Assembly: GCF_009769385.1 (NCBI RefSeq) | Contig: NZ_ML775959.1 | Coordinates: 62,001-126,000 of the forward strand | DNA: 64,000 bases | DNA from: Saccharothrix deserti | GTDB lineage: Bacteria > Actinomycetota > Actinomycetes > Mycobacteriales > Pseudonocardiaceae | Reading direction: 5' to 3' | Shown here: positions 35,766 through 45,340 of the stretch, in pieces | Position numbering within the stretch: the first letter of the stretch is position 1 | Layout: every line of letters begins with the position of its first letter | Made by a program: the position numbers and the translations under genes | Notes under the pieces: model-generated | Told to the model about the DNA's origin: nothing | Databases searched by the model: none | What the model saw: the letters and a program-made list of their open reading frames with translations, nothing else

Positions 35766-38700
35766 TCAGCGGCGCGGTAGGACCCACGTTTGGGCCGCGG
35801 TGCCGTTGCAATCCCAGATCTGCAACCGGGTGAAGTTGTCCGAGAACCCGTTCCGCGCGTCCAGGCAACGGCCGGACTCGATGTTCACCAGCGCGCCGCC
35901 CGGCGCGGCACGCCATTGCTGCGCGGCCGTCCCGTTGCAGTCCCACAACTGCACCGGCGTGCCGGGATCGGTCCACCCGTTGGTGACGTCCATGCACTTG
36001 CCCAACGCGCGCAACGACCCGTCCGCGTCGAGTTTCCAGTCCTGCGCGCCCGTGCCGTTGCAGTCGAACAGCCAGACGACCGTCCCGTTCCCGGTGTTGG
36101 CCCCGTCCACGTCGACGCACTTGCCGGCGATGCCGGTCACCCGGTCGGCGGGACGCGGCGGCTGCCAGGTCTGCGCCGCACCACCCGCGCACGGCGCGAG
36201 CCGCAGCGCGCCGCCGGACGAGTCGAGGCACCGGTCACCGGACCTGAGCGGACCGCCGTCCGCCACCGTCCAGCGCTGCCCGGCGCAGTCGGCCAGCACG
36301 ACCGCGTCACCGGACGGCGCCAGGCACCGGCCCAGCGCGCGCACCGTCCCCTCCGGCGTCACGGTCCACCGCTGCGCCGCCGTGCCGTTGCAACTCCACA
36401 GCTGCACGGGCGTGCCGGCGGCGTCGTCCGCGTCGGCCACGTCGAGGCACGACCCGGCGTTGACCACCTGTCCGGTGGCGCCGTTGGGAACCCGCTCGGC
36501 CTGCCGGTCCACCGCGCCGGTGAGCCGGATGTCGCGGGACGACTCGCCCACGGCGATCGTGTGCGAGCCGGGCGGCACCCGGAACGACCGCTCGGCCGGG
36601 TCCCAGATCGCGAACGACCGCCGGTCGAGGTCGACCGACACCCGCGTGGTGGCGCCGGCGGCCAGGCCGACCTTGGTGAACCCGCGCAGCTGCCGGGGCG
36701 GTTCACCGGCGTCGGCCGGGTGGCCCACGTACACCTGCGGCACCGCCGAGCCCGCGCGCCCGCCCGTGTTGGTCACGTCGAACGACACCGTCACCTCGTC
36801 ACCGGACGACGTCACGGCCAGGCCGCCGTAGCGGAACGTCGTGTAGGACAGGCCGTGCCCGAACGGGAACAGCGGCGTGGTGCCGGTGGCGTCGTACCAG
36901 CGGTAGCCGACCCGGAGCCGTTCCGAGTAGTCGTAGACGCCGCCCGCGCCGGGGTACTGGGCGGGCGAGCTGATCGGGGTCGCGCCGAGGCCGGTCGGGA
37001 ACGTCACCGGCAGCCGCCCGCCGGGCTCCGCCGCGCCGAACAGCACGTCCGCCAACGCGTGCCCGCCCTGCTCGCCGGGGTACCAGCTCTCCACCACGGT
37101 CTGCGCGGCCGGTAACCACGGCATGGTCACCGGGCCGCCGGTCTCCAGCACCACGACGGTGTCCGGGTTGGCCGTGGTGATCGCCGCGACCAGCTCGTCC
37201 TGGTTGCCGGGCAGGTCGATCGACGGGCGGTCCGCGCCTTCGGTGCTGTCGTCGCCGACGACGACCACGGCCACGTCGGCGGCCCGCGCCGCGTCCACCG
37301 CCCGTTGCAGCTCCGGGTCCGCGGCGGCCGGCGTGAACCAGCCGAAGCGGAGCCCGGCCTTGCCCGCCGCGTCGTAGTACTCGACCTGGACCCGGTGTCG
37401 CGCACCGCCCTGCAAGGTGATCGGCGCGGACCGGGTCTGCGTGTCGTGATCGCCCCAGTTGTCCACGACCAGGTTGCCGTCGAGGTAGACGCGGCTGCCG
37501 TCGTCGCTGGTGAGGGCCAGGTCGTAGGCGCCGGTCACGGGCACGGTCAGGGTGCCGGTCCAGCGGGCCGACCAGTGGTCCGCGGGCACGTTCGGCGCGG
37601 GTGCGCCGAGCGCCCAGTCGAAGTCGATCGAACCGTGCGCGGCGGACGCCACCGGCGCGCCGGCGAGGTCGTGGTTGGCGAAGTAGTCGGCGCGCAGGTC
37701 GGAGAACACGTCCGGCGGCACGGGGAACGGCGACGGCCGCGCGCCCGGCGTGTAGGTCAGGCCCTCGCCGACGCGGGCGCGCAGGCCGTCGAGCGGTTTC
37801 ACCGTGTGCTCCGGGTACGGCGTCACGTACGAGCTGCCCTTGCCGCCGGTGTGCGCGATGTCGGCGTACCAGCCGGACACCGCGACGGTCCGTGCGGTCC
37901 CAGGTGTCAACGGCAGCAGCGAGCGGTCGTTCTTCAGCAGCACCGTGCCCGCCGCGGCCTGCCTGCGCGCGACCGCCGCGTGCGCGGCCGGGTCCACCAC
38001 CGGACGCGGATCGCCGTCGAGCAGGCCGGTGCGGATCATCAGCCGCAGCACCCGCCGCACGTTCTCCTCCAACGCGGCACGCGCCAGGGCGCCGGACCGC
38101 ACGGCGTCGGCGAGGCCCGCGTAGTGCGTCGACCCGCCGAACTCCTGGTCCAGACCGGCCAACGCGGACCGCACGCCGGAGTGCGTGGCCGGGTAGTCCG
38201 AGCCCACCGCGCCGTCGAAACCCCACCGGTCGCGGATGATGTCGTTGAGCAGCGGGAAGCTCTCGCACGCCCACGCGCCGTTGACCTGGTTGTAGGCGCA
38301 CATCGCCGACCAGGCGCCGCCCTGCCGGACGGCGGTCTCGAACGCCGGCAGGTAGATCTCGCGCAGCGTCCGGTCGTCGACGGCGGACGACATGAAGAGC
38401 CTGCCGTCCTCCTGGTTGTTCGCCGCCACGTGCTTGACCTGGGCGGCGACCCGTTGCCGCTGCACGCCCGCGACGTAGCTCGCGGCCAACTGCCCGGCCA
38501 GGTGCGGGTCCTCGCCGTAGGTCTCGAAGTTCCGCCCGCCCTGCGGTATCCGGACGATGTTGACCATCGGCGAGTACAGCACCTGGTAGCCGCGCGCCTT
38601 GACCTCGCGGCCGACCAGATCGCCCGCCTCGGCGGCCAGCGCGCGGTCGAAGGTGGCGGCCATCGACACCGGCGCGGGCATCGCGGTCGCGGGCAGGCCG

Positions 38701-39008
38701 TCCCGGACGCCCGCGGGCCCGTCGGTGAGCCGCAACGGCGGGATGCCCAACCGCGGCACGCCCGCCACGTAACCGACCGCGTGCTCACCCGCCGGTGTGG
38801 TGATCCCGCGCAGCAACTGCACCTGCTCGTCCAGGGTCAGCTGCGGCAGCAGGATGTTCACCCGCTGCTCCAGCGGAACCGCCGCGTCACGCCAGGCCGG
38901 CGGTTGCGCGACGGCCTCCTGCGCCGGGCTCGCGCAGGCCGTGGCGATCAACGCCAGCGCGGCCGCGATGCGGACCAAGGCCGTGGTTCGACGTTCCCTC
39001 CGCCGCAT
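35766..39008 (-). CDS. GH3 beta-glucosidase with PA14 and two ricin-B lectin domains
   Basis: A 1080-residue exported enzyme, possibly a lipoprotein (LALIATAC). Domain order: GH3 N-terminal barrel with QVKHVAANNQE and the nucleophile Asp in AVGSDYPATH; the first part of the GH3 C-domain; a PA14 insert (about 490-620, ALTSDDGSRVYLDG); the rest of the GH3 C-domain; an Fn3-like domain; then two beta-trefoils with about six repeats ending in AQRW/AQDW/AQQW/AQTW. It would release glucose or xylose from oligosaccharides while bound to glycans. The ATG follows GGGGGCGTC. Its promoter is shared divergently with the PIG-L gene. Confidence 0.92.
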   Translation of the reverse strand: MRRRERRTTALVRIAAALALIATACASPAQEAVAQPPAWRDAAVPLEQRVNILLPQLTLDEQVQLLRGITTPAGEHAVGYVAGVPRLGIPPLRLTDGPAGVRDGLPATAMPAPVSMAATFDRALAAEAGDLVGREVKARGYQVLYSPMVNIVRIPQGGRNFETYGEDPHLAGQLAASYVAGVQRQRVAAQVKHVAANNQEDGRLFMSSAVDDRTLREIYLPAFETAVRQGGAWSAMCAYNQVNGAWACESFPLLNDIIRDRWGFDGAVGSDYPATHSGVRSALAGLDQEFGGSTHYAGLADAVRSGALARAALEENVRRVLRLMIRTGLLDGDPRPVVDPAAHAAVARRQAAAGTVLLKNDRSLLPLTPGTARTVAVSGWYADIAHTGGKGSSYVTPYPEHTVKPLDGLRARVGEGLTYTPGARPSPFPVPPDVFSDLRADYFANHDLAGAPVASAAHGSIDFDWALGAPAPNVPADHWSARWTGTLTVPVTGAYDLALTSDDGSRVYLDGNLVVDNWGDHDTQTRSAPITLQGGARHRVQVEYYDAAGKAGLRFGWFTPAAADPELQRAVDAARAADVAVVVVGDDSTEGADRPSIDLPGNQDELVAAITTANPDTVVVLETGGPVTMPWLPAAQTVVESWYPGEQGGHALADVLFGAAEPGGRLPVTFPTGLGATPISSPAQYPGAGGVYDYSERLRVGYRWYDATGTTPLFPFGHGLSYTTFRYGGLAVTSSGDEVTVSFDVTNTGGRAGSAVPQVYVGHPADAGEPPRQLRGFTKVGLAAGATTRVSVDLDRRSFAIWDPAERSFRVPPGSHTIAVGESSRDIRLTGAVDRQAERVPNGATGQVVNAGSCLDVADADDAAGTPVQLWSCNGTAAQRWTVTPEGTVRALGRCLAPSGDAVVLADCAGQRWTVADGGPLRSGDRCLDSSGGALRLAPCAGGAAQTWQPPRPADRVTGIAGKCVDVDGANTGNGTVVWLFDCNGTGAQDWKLDADGSLRALGKCMDVTNGWTDPGTPVQLWDCNGTAAQQWRAAPGGALVNIESGRCLDARNGFSDNFTRLQIWDCNGTAAQTWVLPRR

Positions 39009-39074
39009 GACGCCCCCTTGCGTCGGTGCGGACCGCGTCGGCATGTTCGCCGGTGGGCCCCGATCCACGGTAGA

Positions 39075-39095
39075 TCGGTGATCTTCTAACACCGA
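39075..39095. promoter_or_regulatory. Inverted repeat in the GH3/PIG-L divergent promoter
   Basis: TCGGTG-N9-CACCGA lies in the 141-bp gap between the divergent GH3 and PIG-L starts, a position where a shared operator would be expected. Confidence 0.35.
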
Positions 39096-39149
39096 CCGCC
39101 ATTCGAACGACATCAACCACAAGGCGCAAAACTCAACCCAGGAGGATGA

Positions 39150-40424
39150 ATGGCCAGGGTGCTGAACGTCGTGGCGCACCACGACGACGACCTGTTGTTC
39201 TTAAGCCCGGATTTGCTGACGGATCTCCGCGACGGGGCTGTCGTGCGCACGGTATTCCTGGTGGCGTCGGACTACCACACGTATCCGACGTACATGCAGG
39301 AGCGGGAACTGGGTGTCCGCGAGGTCTATGCGTTCGCCGCGGGCATGACCGGCACGCCGTGGCGTTCGCACGCGTACTCGTGCGGGAACCTCTCGGCCAC
39401 GCTCTGGACGTTGGGCGCACGCGTGTCGATCCTGGAGAACCGCCTGCCGGACAACGCCACCGCGCCACCCAACCGCCTGTGGCTGCTGTACGCGCGCAAC
39501 CAGACGTCGACCGGCCGTCCGCTCGACCACGCGCCCGCCCAGACGACCGACCGCGCGAAGCTGGTCGACTACCTGCGCGCGGTGATCGCGGACTTCGCGC
39601 CGGACGTCGTCCGCACCACCGACCCGACCGCGGACCTGCACGGTCAGCACACGTCCGGGCGACCGTTGGAGGACTTCTACTTCCACCGCGACCACGTCGC
39701 CACGGCACGGCTGGTGCGGACCGCGTTGCCGGACGTGCCGTCGACACCGGAGGTCGTCTACTACCGCGACTACACGATCCGCGACGAGCCCGCCAACCTG
39801 GACGCGGGCGACGCGGCGTTCAAGCGGGCGGCGTTCCAGACCTACGCGGTGCACGACGTCGACATCTGCCCGAACGGAGCGGTGAACTGCCCGCCGCCGG
39901 GCGGGTTCTACGACGGGCTGCTGAGCCGCCAGTACCGCGCCGACGCGGGGTGGGTCGGCGACCTGGTCGTGCCGCTGCCGGCGGACGACCCGGCCGAGTC
40001 GTGGCCGGTGACGGGCAGCCACCACACCGTGCGCAACCGGGCCACGGGGCTGGAGTTGGCCGTGGAGAACGCGTCGACGGCCGACGCCGCGCCGATCATC
40101 GGCTGGCCGCACACCGGAACGCCGAACCAGCGGTGGCGGTTCGAGGCCAACCCGCAGGGCTGGGAGCTGGTCGCGAGCCACAGCGACAAGTCGCTCGACC
40201 TGCCCGAGTCGAGCCCGGTCGCGGGCGTGCAGGCGATCCAGTTCCAACGCCTGGGCGGCGTCAACCAGACCCTGCGCGTGCGCGGCAACCCCACCGCCGG
40301 CTACCGGTTCGTGTTCGCGCACTCCGGGTTGGCGCTGTCCGTGAGCGGCGCCGCGGGCGCGCCGGTCGTCCAGCAACCGGTCGGTCCCTCGGCGAACCAG
40401 ATCTGGGACGTCGAACCCGCCTGA
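39150..40424 (+). CDS. PIG-L family deacetylase with lectin-like C-terminal domain
   Basis: A 424-residue protein. The PIG-L/LmbE deacetylase domain has the zinc motif AHHDDDLLF (family AHPDDE) and the downstream metal ligand in FYFHRDHVATARL. From about residue 290 a beta-trefoil-like domain follows (NQRWRFEANPQGWELV, IWDVEPA). These enzymes remove N-acetyl groups from sugars such as GlcNAc derivatives. There is no signal peptide, which is odd for a lectin-tailed enzyme. AGGAGG lies 4 nt before the ATG. Its divergent partner is the lectin-bearing GH3 gene. Confidence 0.85.
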   Translation: MARVLNVVAHHDDDLLFLSPDLLTDLRDGAVVRTVFLVASDYHTYPTYMQERELGVREVYAFAAGMTGTPWRSHAYSCGNLSATLWTLGARVSILENRLPDNATAPPNRLWLLYARNQTSTGRPLDHAPAQTTDRAKLVDYLRAVIADFAPDVVRTTDPTADLHGQHTSGRPLEDFYFHRDHVATARLVRTALPDVPSTPEVVYYRDYTIRDEPANLDAGDAAFKRAAFQTYAVHDVDICPNGAVNCPPPGGFYDGLLSRQYRADAGWVGDLVVPLPADDPAESWPVTGSHHTVRNRATGLELAVENASTADAAPIIGWPHTGTPNQRWRFEANPQGWELVASHSDKSLDLPESSPVAGVQAIQFQRLGGVNQTLRVRGNPTAGYRFVFAHSGLALSVSGAAGAPVVQQPVGPSANQIWDVEPA

Positions 40425-40561
40425 CTTTCGCCGGGAGCCTTTCAGCCGGTCGACTCCGCTTTCCCTCGAAATTGAGCGTGGTCACAAATGTGAACATTCG
40501 CGGGAATCATTGGGCCGAGGAGCGGATCGACCCGCGTGAATCCCGCTGATATGACCATGAC

Positions 40562-41281
40562 ATGACGAGAACAGCAGTCGTGACCGGTGGCGGGACGGGT
40601 ATCGGCAAGGCGGTGGCGGCCGAATTGGTCAAGCAGGGCCTGGACGTCGTGGTCACCGGCAGGCGCGCGGACGTCCTCACCGCCGCCGCGGCGGAGATCG
40701 GCGCACGGCCGGTGGTGTTCGACGCCGCCGACCCGGCGCAGGTCCAGGCGGCGTTGGCGGAGTTGCCCGAACGCGTTGACGTGCTGGTCAACAACGCGGG
40801 CGGCAACACGGCCCGCCGCCGTCCCGCGCCGGAGGGGTTGGCGGACGTGCGCGAGCTGTGGCTGGCGAACTTCGAGGCCAACGTGCTCAGCGCCGTGCTG
40901 GTGACCACTGCCCTCGAACCGCGCCTGGCCGACGACGCCAGGGTGGTGACGATGGGCTCCATCGCGGCCCGTCGCGGTTCGGCGAGTTACGGCGCGGCGA
41001 AAGCGGCGATCGAGGCGTGGACCGCGGACCTGGCGTTCGGGTTGGGCGGTCGGGGCATCACGGTCAACGTCGTCGCGCCCGGTGTCACCGAGGAGACCGA
41101 GTTCTTCGGCGGCACGCTGTCCGAGGAACGACGCAGGAAACTCGTCGGCCACCCCGCCAACGGCCGCACCGGCAAGCCGGTCGACGTCGCCGCCGCGGTC
41201 ACGTTCCTGACGTCACCGGAAGCGGGCCACATCACCGGCCAGGTCATCGGCGTCAACGGGGGCGCCGGCCTGGGCCGCTGA
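40562..41281 (+). CDS. Short-chain dehydrogenase/reductase
   Basis: A 239-residue classical SDR with TGGGTGIGKAVA (cofactor loop), LVNNAGG, a Ser in VTMGSIAARRG, the catalytic pair in SYGAAKAA and NVVAPGVTEETEFF. GRRADV after the second strand suggests NADP(H) preference. The substrate is not predictable. It converges with the methyltransferase gene over a strong hairpin. Confidence 0.9.
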   Translation: MTRTAVVTGGGTGIGKAVAAELVKQGLDVVVTGRRADVLTAAAAEIGARPVVFDAADPAQVQAALAELPERVDVLVNNAGGNTARRRPAPEGLADVRELWLANFEANVLSAVLVTTALEPRLADDARVVTMGSIAARRGSASYGAAKAAIEAWTADLAFGLGGRGITVNVVAPGVTEETEFFGGTLSEERRRKLVGHPANGRTGKPVDVAAAVTFLTSPEAGHITGQVIGVNGGAGLGR

Positions 41282-41297
41282 CCCCCGACCGGCCGGT

Positions 41298-41346
41298 AGA
41301 ACGCCGTGGCACGTGGTCGCGTGTTCACCACGCGCCACGGCGTTCT
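41298..41346. terminator. Strong bidirectional hairpin between SDR and methyltransferase
   Basis: AGAACGCCGTGGC pairs perfectly with GCCACGGCGTTCT. Beyond one A-C mismatch, CGTGGT pairs with ACCACG around a 9-nt loop, giving about 19 bp of stem between convergent stops. Confidence 0.75.
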
Positions 41347-41353
41347 CGCCGTG

Positions 41354-41968
41354 CTAGGCGGTCGGTTTGACGGCGGCGAGGCGTTCGACGGTGCCGAGCT
41401 TGAGGCGTTCGCTGCGCTGCACGGTGAAGCCGGCCTCGCGGACGAGCGGCAGCGGGCGGCGGGTCTGGTGGTCGCCGAGCATCCGCACGGTGATCTTGTC
41501 GAGCAGGCGCTGGACCAGGTTGACCGGTGTGCGGTCGCTGCCGACGTGGTCGAGGAGCAGGAGCTTGCCTCCCGGGCGCAGCACCCGGTGCATCTCGGCG
41601 ATCGCGGCGCGGTCGTCGGGGACGCCGCACAGCCCGAGCGTGCAGACGACGGTGTCGAACGACGCGTCGGCGAACGGGAGGGCCTGGGCGTCACCCTCGC
41701 GCAGGGTGACGTCGAGGCCGAGTTCGGCGGCACGGGCGCGGGCCCGGTCGAGCATGGCGGGGCTGAAGTCGAGGCCGGTCACCCGGACGCCGGGCGGGTA
41801 GTGCGGCAGGTTGAGGCCGGTGCCGATGGCGACTTCCAGCACGTCGCCCTCGGCCCGCGAGCACACCCACTCCCGGCCGCCGCCGAACTGGAGCCGCTCG
41901 AACAGGTCGACGTCGCGGTCGTACCTGGGCGCGTACTTGTTCCACTTGGCGCGAAGGTGCTCGTCCAC
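41354..41968 (-). CDS. Class I SAM-dependent methyltransferase
   Basis: About 204 residues. Motif I is VLEVAIGTGLNL, the acidic loop VTGLDFSPAML, motif II GDAQALPFADASFD and post-motif MHRVLRPGGKLLLLDH, as in UbiE-like methyltransferases. The C-terminal part (VNLVQRLLDKITVRMLGDH) resembles actinobacterial and phospholipid-type relatives. I chose the GTG near 41968, with GGGAGGACC upstream, rather than the longer frame to 42019. The substrate is unknown. Confidence 0.85.
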   Translation of the reverse strand: MDEHLRAKWNKYAPRYDRDVDLFERLQFGGGREWVCSRAEGDVLEVAIGTGLNLPHYPPGVRVTGLDFSPAMLDRARARAAELGLDVTLREGDAQALPFADASFDTVVCTLGLCGVPDDRAAIAEMHRVLRPGGKLLLLDHVGSDRTPVNLVQRLLDKITVRMLGDHQTRRPLPLVREAGFTVQRSERLKLGTVERLAAVKPTA

Positions 41969-42071
41969 AGCGGTCCTCCCGAGGGGCGCGGCCGGTTCAT
42001 CGTCGCCGAACCCTGGCACGAACGGCTGAACACGGCCCGCTGTCGCGCTTCACCGTCACCACCGTGGGTGC

Positions 42072-42245
42072 ATGCGGGTGTGCGTGTTCTGCGGCTCGTC
42101 CAGCGGACGGGTGCGGCATGTCGAGGTCGCCGGGCAGGTCGGCCGCACGTCGGCCGAGCGCGGGATCGAGGTCGTGTACGGCGGCGGGCGGGTCGGCACG
42201 ATGGGAGCGCCGGCCGACGGCGCTTCGGCGATTACCGACCCCTGA
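42072..42245 (+). pseudogene. Truncated LOG family (TIGR00730) gene fragment
   Basis: A 57-codon frame encodes MRVCVFCGSSSGR, then EVAGQVGRTSAERGIEVVYG and GGRVGTMGAPADGA before a stop. This is the N-terminus of LOG-type nucleotide phosphoribohydrolases, which are about 180 residues and carry the catalytic PGGxGTxxE motif further on. That motif and the rest are absent. Confidence 0.7.
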
Positions 42246-42331
42246 CTGCACCTGGTCCGAGGACAACTCCTTGCCGTGATCGGTAGCGTGTCAAGCACGA
42301 CGGTTGTCGCGCCATCCGGGGGGAGCAGGCG

Positions 42332-43696
42332 ATGAACATCGACCATTGGCAGCACAGACTCACGGAGCTGTGCGAGGCGCACCAGGTACCCGGCGCTTCG
42401 CTGGCCGTGCTGGTCGACGGCGAGATCCACGAGTGCGCGACCGGAGTGCTGCACCGCGGCACCGGTGTCGAGGCCACCACGGACTCGTTGTTCCAGATCG
42501 GCTCGATCACCAAGCTCTACACCTCGACCCTGATCATGCAGCTGGTCGCCGAAGGCAGGCTGGACCTCGACGCGCCGGTGGTCTCCGTGCTGCCGGAGTT
42601 CGCCGTTGCCGACCCCGTCGCCACGAAGACCGTCACCACCCGCCAGCTGCTGTGCCACACCAGCGGTATCGACGGTGACTTCTTCTACGACACCGGGCGC
42701 GGGGACGACTGCCTGGCCGCGTACGTCGCGGCGTGCGCCGGGCTCGGCCAGAACCACCCGCCGGGCGTCACGATGTCGTACTGCAACAGCGGGTTCACCG
42801 TGCTCGGCCGGATCATCGAAGTGCTCACCGGTCAGGTCTGGGACGTCGCGCTGCGGGAACGCCTCCTCATCCCGCTGGGCGCGCACAGCACGATGACCCT
42901 GCCCGACGACGTGCTGAGGTTCCGCGCGGCCCTGGGGCACATCGGGGAACCCGGTGAGGAACAAGTGCCCGCACCCGTGTGGGGTCTCAACCGCTCCGCG
43001 GGCCCGGCCGGGACCATCAACGCCACCGCCGCCGACGTCGTCCGCTTCGCCCGCCTGCACCTGGACGGCGGCCGGGCGCCGGACGGCACGCGGATCCTCG
43101 GCGTCGAACACGTGGCCGCCATGCGCCAACCGCAGGTGGACGTGCCGGTCCGAGAGGCTTTCGGTTCGCAATGGGGCCTCGGCTGGGTCCTCTACGACTG
43201 GCCCGGTGGCCGCGTCATCGGTCACGACGGCGCGACGATCGGGCAGAAGGCGTACCTGCGGGTGGTGCCGGAGGCCAGGGTCGCGGTCGCGCTGCTCACC
43301 AACGGCGGCGTGCCCGCCGAGGTCTGCCAACGGCTGTTCACCGAACTGCTGACCGAGCACGCCGGCGTCGCCGTGCCGCGTTTCGCCCCACCGGCCGAGC
43401 CGCCCGCGGTGGACGTCACCCGGCACGTCGGCCGGTACCTGCGCGAGGGCTACGACGTCGAGGTGACCGACCGCGACGGCGTGCTGCACCTGCGCGGCGA
43501 GAACACCGGCGAGCTCGCCCAGATCAACCCGGTGATCCACCTGGACCTCGTGCCGCTGGACGAGTGCCTGTTCGCCGGACGGCGCAACGAACACGAACCG
43601 TGGCTGCCGGTGCTCTTCTACTCGCTGCCCGACGGTTCGCCCTACCTGCACTTCGGCATGCGTGCGGCGCCCAAGGTGGATCACGGCCGGCGGTGA
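42332..43696 (+). CDS. Serine hydrolase, class C beta-lactamase fold
   Basis: A 454-residue protein with the Ser-Lys dyad in QIGSITKLYTS, the Tyr motif in SYCNSGF and HDG in VIGHDGATIG, the three active-site motifs of the family. A C-terminal lipocalin-like segment follows (VDVTRHVGRYLREGYDVEV). There is no signal peptide, so it is probably a cytoplasmic esterase or peptidase rather than a resistance enzyme. GGGGGGAGCAGGCG precedes the ATG. Confidence 0.88.
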   Translation: MNIDHWQHRLTELCEAHQVPGASLAVLVDGEIHECATGVLHRGTGVEATTDSLFQIGSITKLYTSTLIMQLVAEGRLDLDAPVVSVLPEFAVADPVATKTVTTRQLLCHTSGIDGDFFYDTGRGDDCLAAYVAACAGLGQNHPPGVTMSYCNSGFTVLGRIIEVLTGQVWDVALRERLLIPLGAHSTMTLPDDVLRFRAALGHIGEPGEEQVPAPVWGLNRSAGPAGTINATAADVVRFARLHLDGGRAPDGTRILGVEHVAAMRQPQVDVPVREAFGSQWGLGWVLYDWPGGRVIGHDGATIGQKAYLRVVPEARVAVALLTNGGVPAEVCQRLFTELLTEHAGVAVPRFAPPAEPPAVDVTRHVGRYLREGYDVEVTDRDGVLHLRGENTGELAQINPVIHLDLVPLDECLFAGRRNEHEPWLPVLFYSLPDGSPYLHFGMRAAPKVDHGRR

Positions 43697-43917
43697 AGTG
43701 TCCTTTTCGGATGTATTGCCCGGCGGGCAGGAGGAGCGTGGCGCGCGTTTCGTCGGGCATCGAACCGAAACCAGGCCGGCACAACCACGAAGATCCAGGT
43801 TTGGCTGCGACCACCCGAAAGAGACAATGCGGCGGTCTTGTGGTCATGGATCGGACGGGCTTAGCGTGGATGTTCGTCGATCACAGTCCGGTTAAGGGGT
43901 GTGGGGGTCGACCGAAT

Positions 43918-44127
43918 ATGTCAACCGTTCACGACGTTCGTGTCAGACACGAGGACGAGTTGCTCGCGTTGCCCGGCGTTGTCGGTGTGGCGGACACGAC
44001 CGAGGCCGGGCGTGCCGCGATCCAGGTGTTCGTGGCCAACGACGACGATCGCGCGCTCATTCCGGAGCGGATCGAGGGTTACCCGATCGACATTATCCTC
44101 ACCGGCGAGATCGACGCACAGGGATAG
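43918..44127 (+). CDS. Small protein resembling the N-terminal domain of the next protease
   Basis: A 69-residue protein. ALPGVVGVADTTEAGRAAIQ, IPERIEGYPIDI and ILTGEI parallel the neighbour's ANVVGFGLGV, VVVLVRHKV, IPEQLEDMPTDV and LAVGDL. This looks like a free-standing copy of the protease's N-terminal alpha/beta domain. It ends 32 bp before the protease start, so the two are probably co-transcribed. It may act as an inhibitor or propeptide-like partner; that is inference. Confidence 0.7.
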   Translation: MSTVHDVRVRHEDELLALPGVVGVADTTEAGRAAIQVFVANDDDRALIPERIEGYPIDIILTGEIDAQG

Positions 44128-44159
44128 ATCTTCCTCCTCAATGGTGATGGAGCATGCTC

Positions 44160-45317
44160 ATGTTCGAGCAAGAACGGATGAAACTGCCTGAAGGTGCACA
44201 CCTCGGCGCGGACGCGCAGTACAACATCGCCGACCAGCTGTTGAACCCGGCCGGGCCGCGGGCGAACGTGGTCGGGTTCGGACTCGGGGTGAAGTGGCGT
44301 GAGAACGAACCCACCGGGGACACGTCGGTGGTGGTTCTGGTCCGGCACAAGGTGCCCCAGGAAGATCTGATCGACCGCGACAAGATCCCGGAGCAGCTCG
44401 AGGACATGCCCACCGACGTGCTGGCCGTCGGTGACCTGGTCGCCCAGCGCACCCTCGCACCGCAGGCCGGACGCGCGGCGTTCGAGTTGTCGCCCACCCT
44501 GGTGGACGGGTTCCGCCGCGAGGACCTGGTGGCCGCACCGCCGGTGGCCCGGGTCGCACCCGAGGTCGCGCCGATGGCGCTGACGCGCCGGATGCGGCCC
44601 TGCCCGTCCGGGTTCTCCATCGGCAACACCGCGGTCACCGCAGGCACCCTCGGCGGCGTCGTGTACGACTTCCTGCCCGGTGCCGGCGCCAACCCGCCCA
44701 CCGTGGGCATCGGCGTGCCACAGCGGTTCTACGTGCTGTCCAACAACCACGTGCTGGCCGCGTCCAACGCCGCGGCGATCGGCAGCGCCATCGTCCAGCC
44801 AGGCACCTTCGACGGCGGCACCGACCCGGCCGACCGGATCGCGACCCTGTCCCGGTTCGTGCCGATCCAGTTCGACCCGCCGATCCCGCGCGACCAGCAC
44901 CGCAACCTGGTCGACGCCGCGATCGCCGAGTGCACCTTCGACATCGCCAGCCGCGAGATCTACTTCAACGGCGCCCCGCGGGCCTGGGTGCGCAAGGGCG
45001 GGCTGCGAGCAGGTGACCTGGTCCGCAAGACCGGCCGCACCACCAACTGCACCACCGGGCGGGTGCTCGTCACCAACGCCACCGTCGAGGTCAACTACGA
45101 CGGCGGCCGAGTGGCCCGGTTCCTCAACCAGGTCGTCACCACCGCCATGTCCGCCGGCGGCGACTCCGGCAGCCTCGTCACCGACCTGGACAACAACGCC
45201 GTCGGCCTGTTGTTCGCCGGCAGCGGTGCCGTCACCATCCTCAACCACTACGAGGACGTGCGAAGCCTGCTCCAGGTCGAGATCGCCGAACGGATCGAAC
45301 TCCAACCGCGTCGCTGA
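44160..45317 (+). CDS. Trypsin-like serine protease without signal peptide
   Basis: About 385 residues. An N-terminal alpha/beta domain (residues 20-95) precedes a chymotrypsin-fold domain with His in YVLSNNHVLAASN, Asp in VDAAIAEC and Ser in SAGGDSGSLVTD. No export signal is seen. The arrangement recalls NAL1-like and similar cytosolic trypsin-fold proteins. ATG 44160 has GGAG at 7-nt spacing; ATG 44154 is two codons upstream and possible. Together with the 69-aa gene it forms a two-gene unit ending in a long hairpin. Confidence 0.82.
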   Translation: MFEQERMKLPEGAHLGADAQYNIADQLLNPAGPRANVVGFGLGVKWRENEPTGDTSVVVLVRHKVPQEDLIDRDKIPEQLEDMPTDVLAVGDLVAQRTLAPQAGRAAFELSPTLVDGFRREDLVAAPPVARVAPEVAPMALTRRMRPCPSGFSIGNTAVTAGTLGGVVYDFLPGAGANPPTVGIGVPQRFYVLSNNHVLAASNAAAIGSAIVQPGTFDGGTDPADRIATLSRFVPIQFDPPIPRDQHRNLVDAAIAECTFDIASREIYFNGAPRAWVRKGGLRAGDLVRKTGRTTNCTTGRVLVTNATVEVNYDGGRVARFLNQVVTTAMSAGGDSGSLVTDLDNNAVGLLFAGSGAVTILNHYEDVRSLLQVEIAERIELQPRR

Positions 45318-45340
45318 CACGACCACACCCGGCACTGCGC

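Noticed and set aside
41306-42286. Plus-strand frame opposite the methyltransferase gene
   Set aside because: A shadow; the minus-strand protein has complete SAM-binding motifs.
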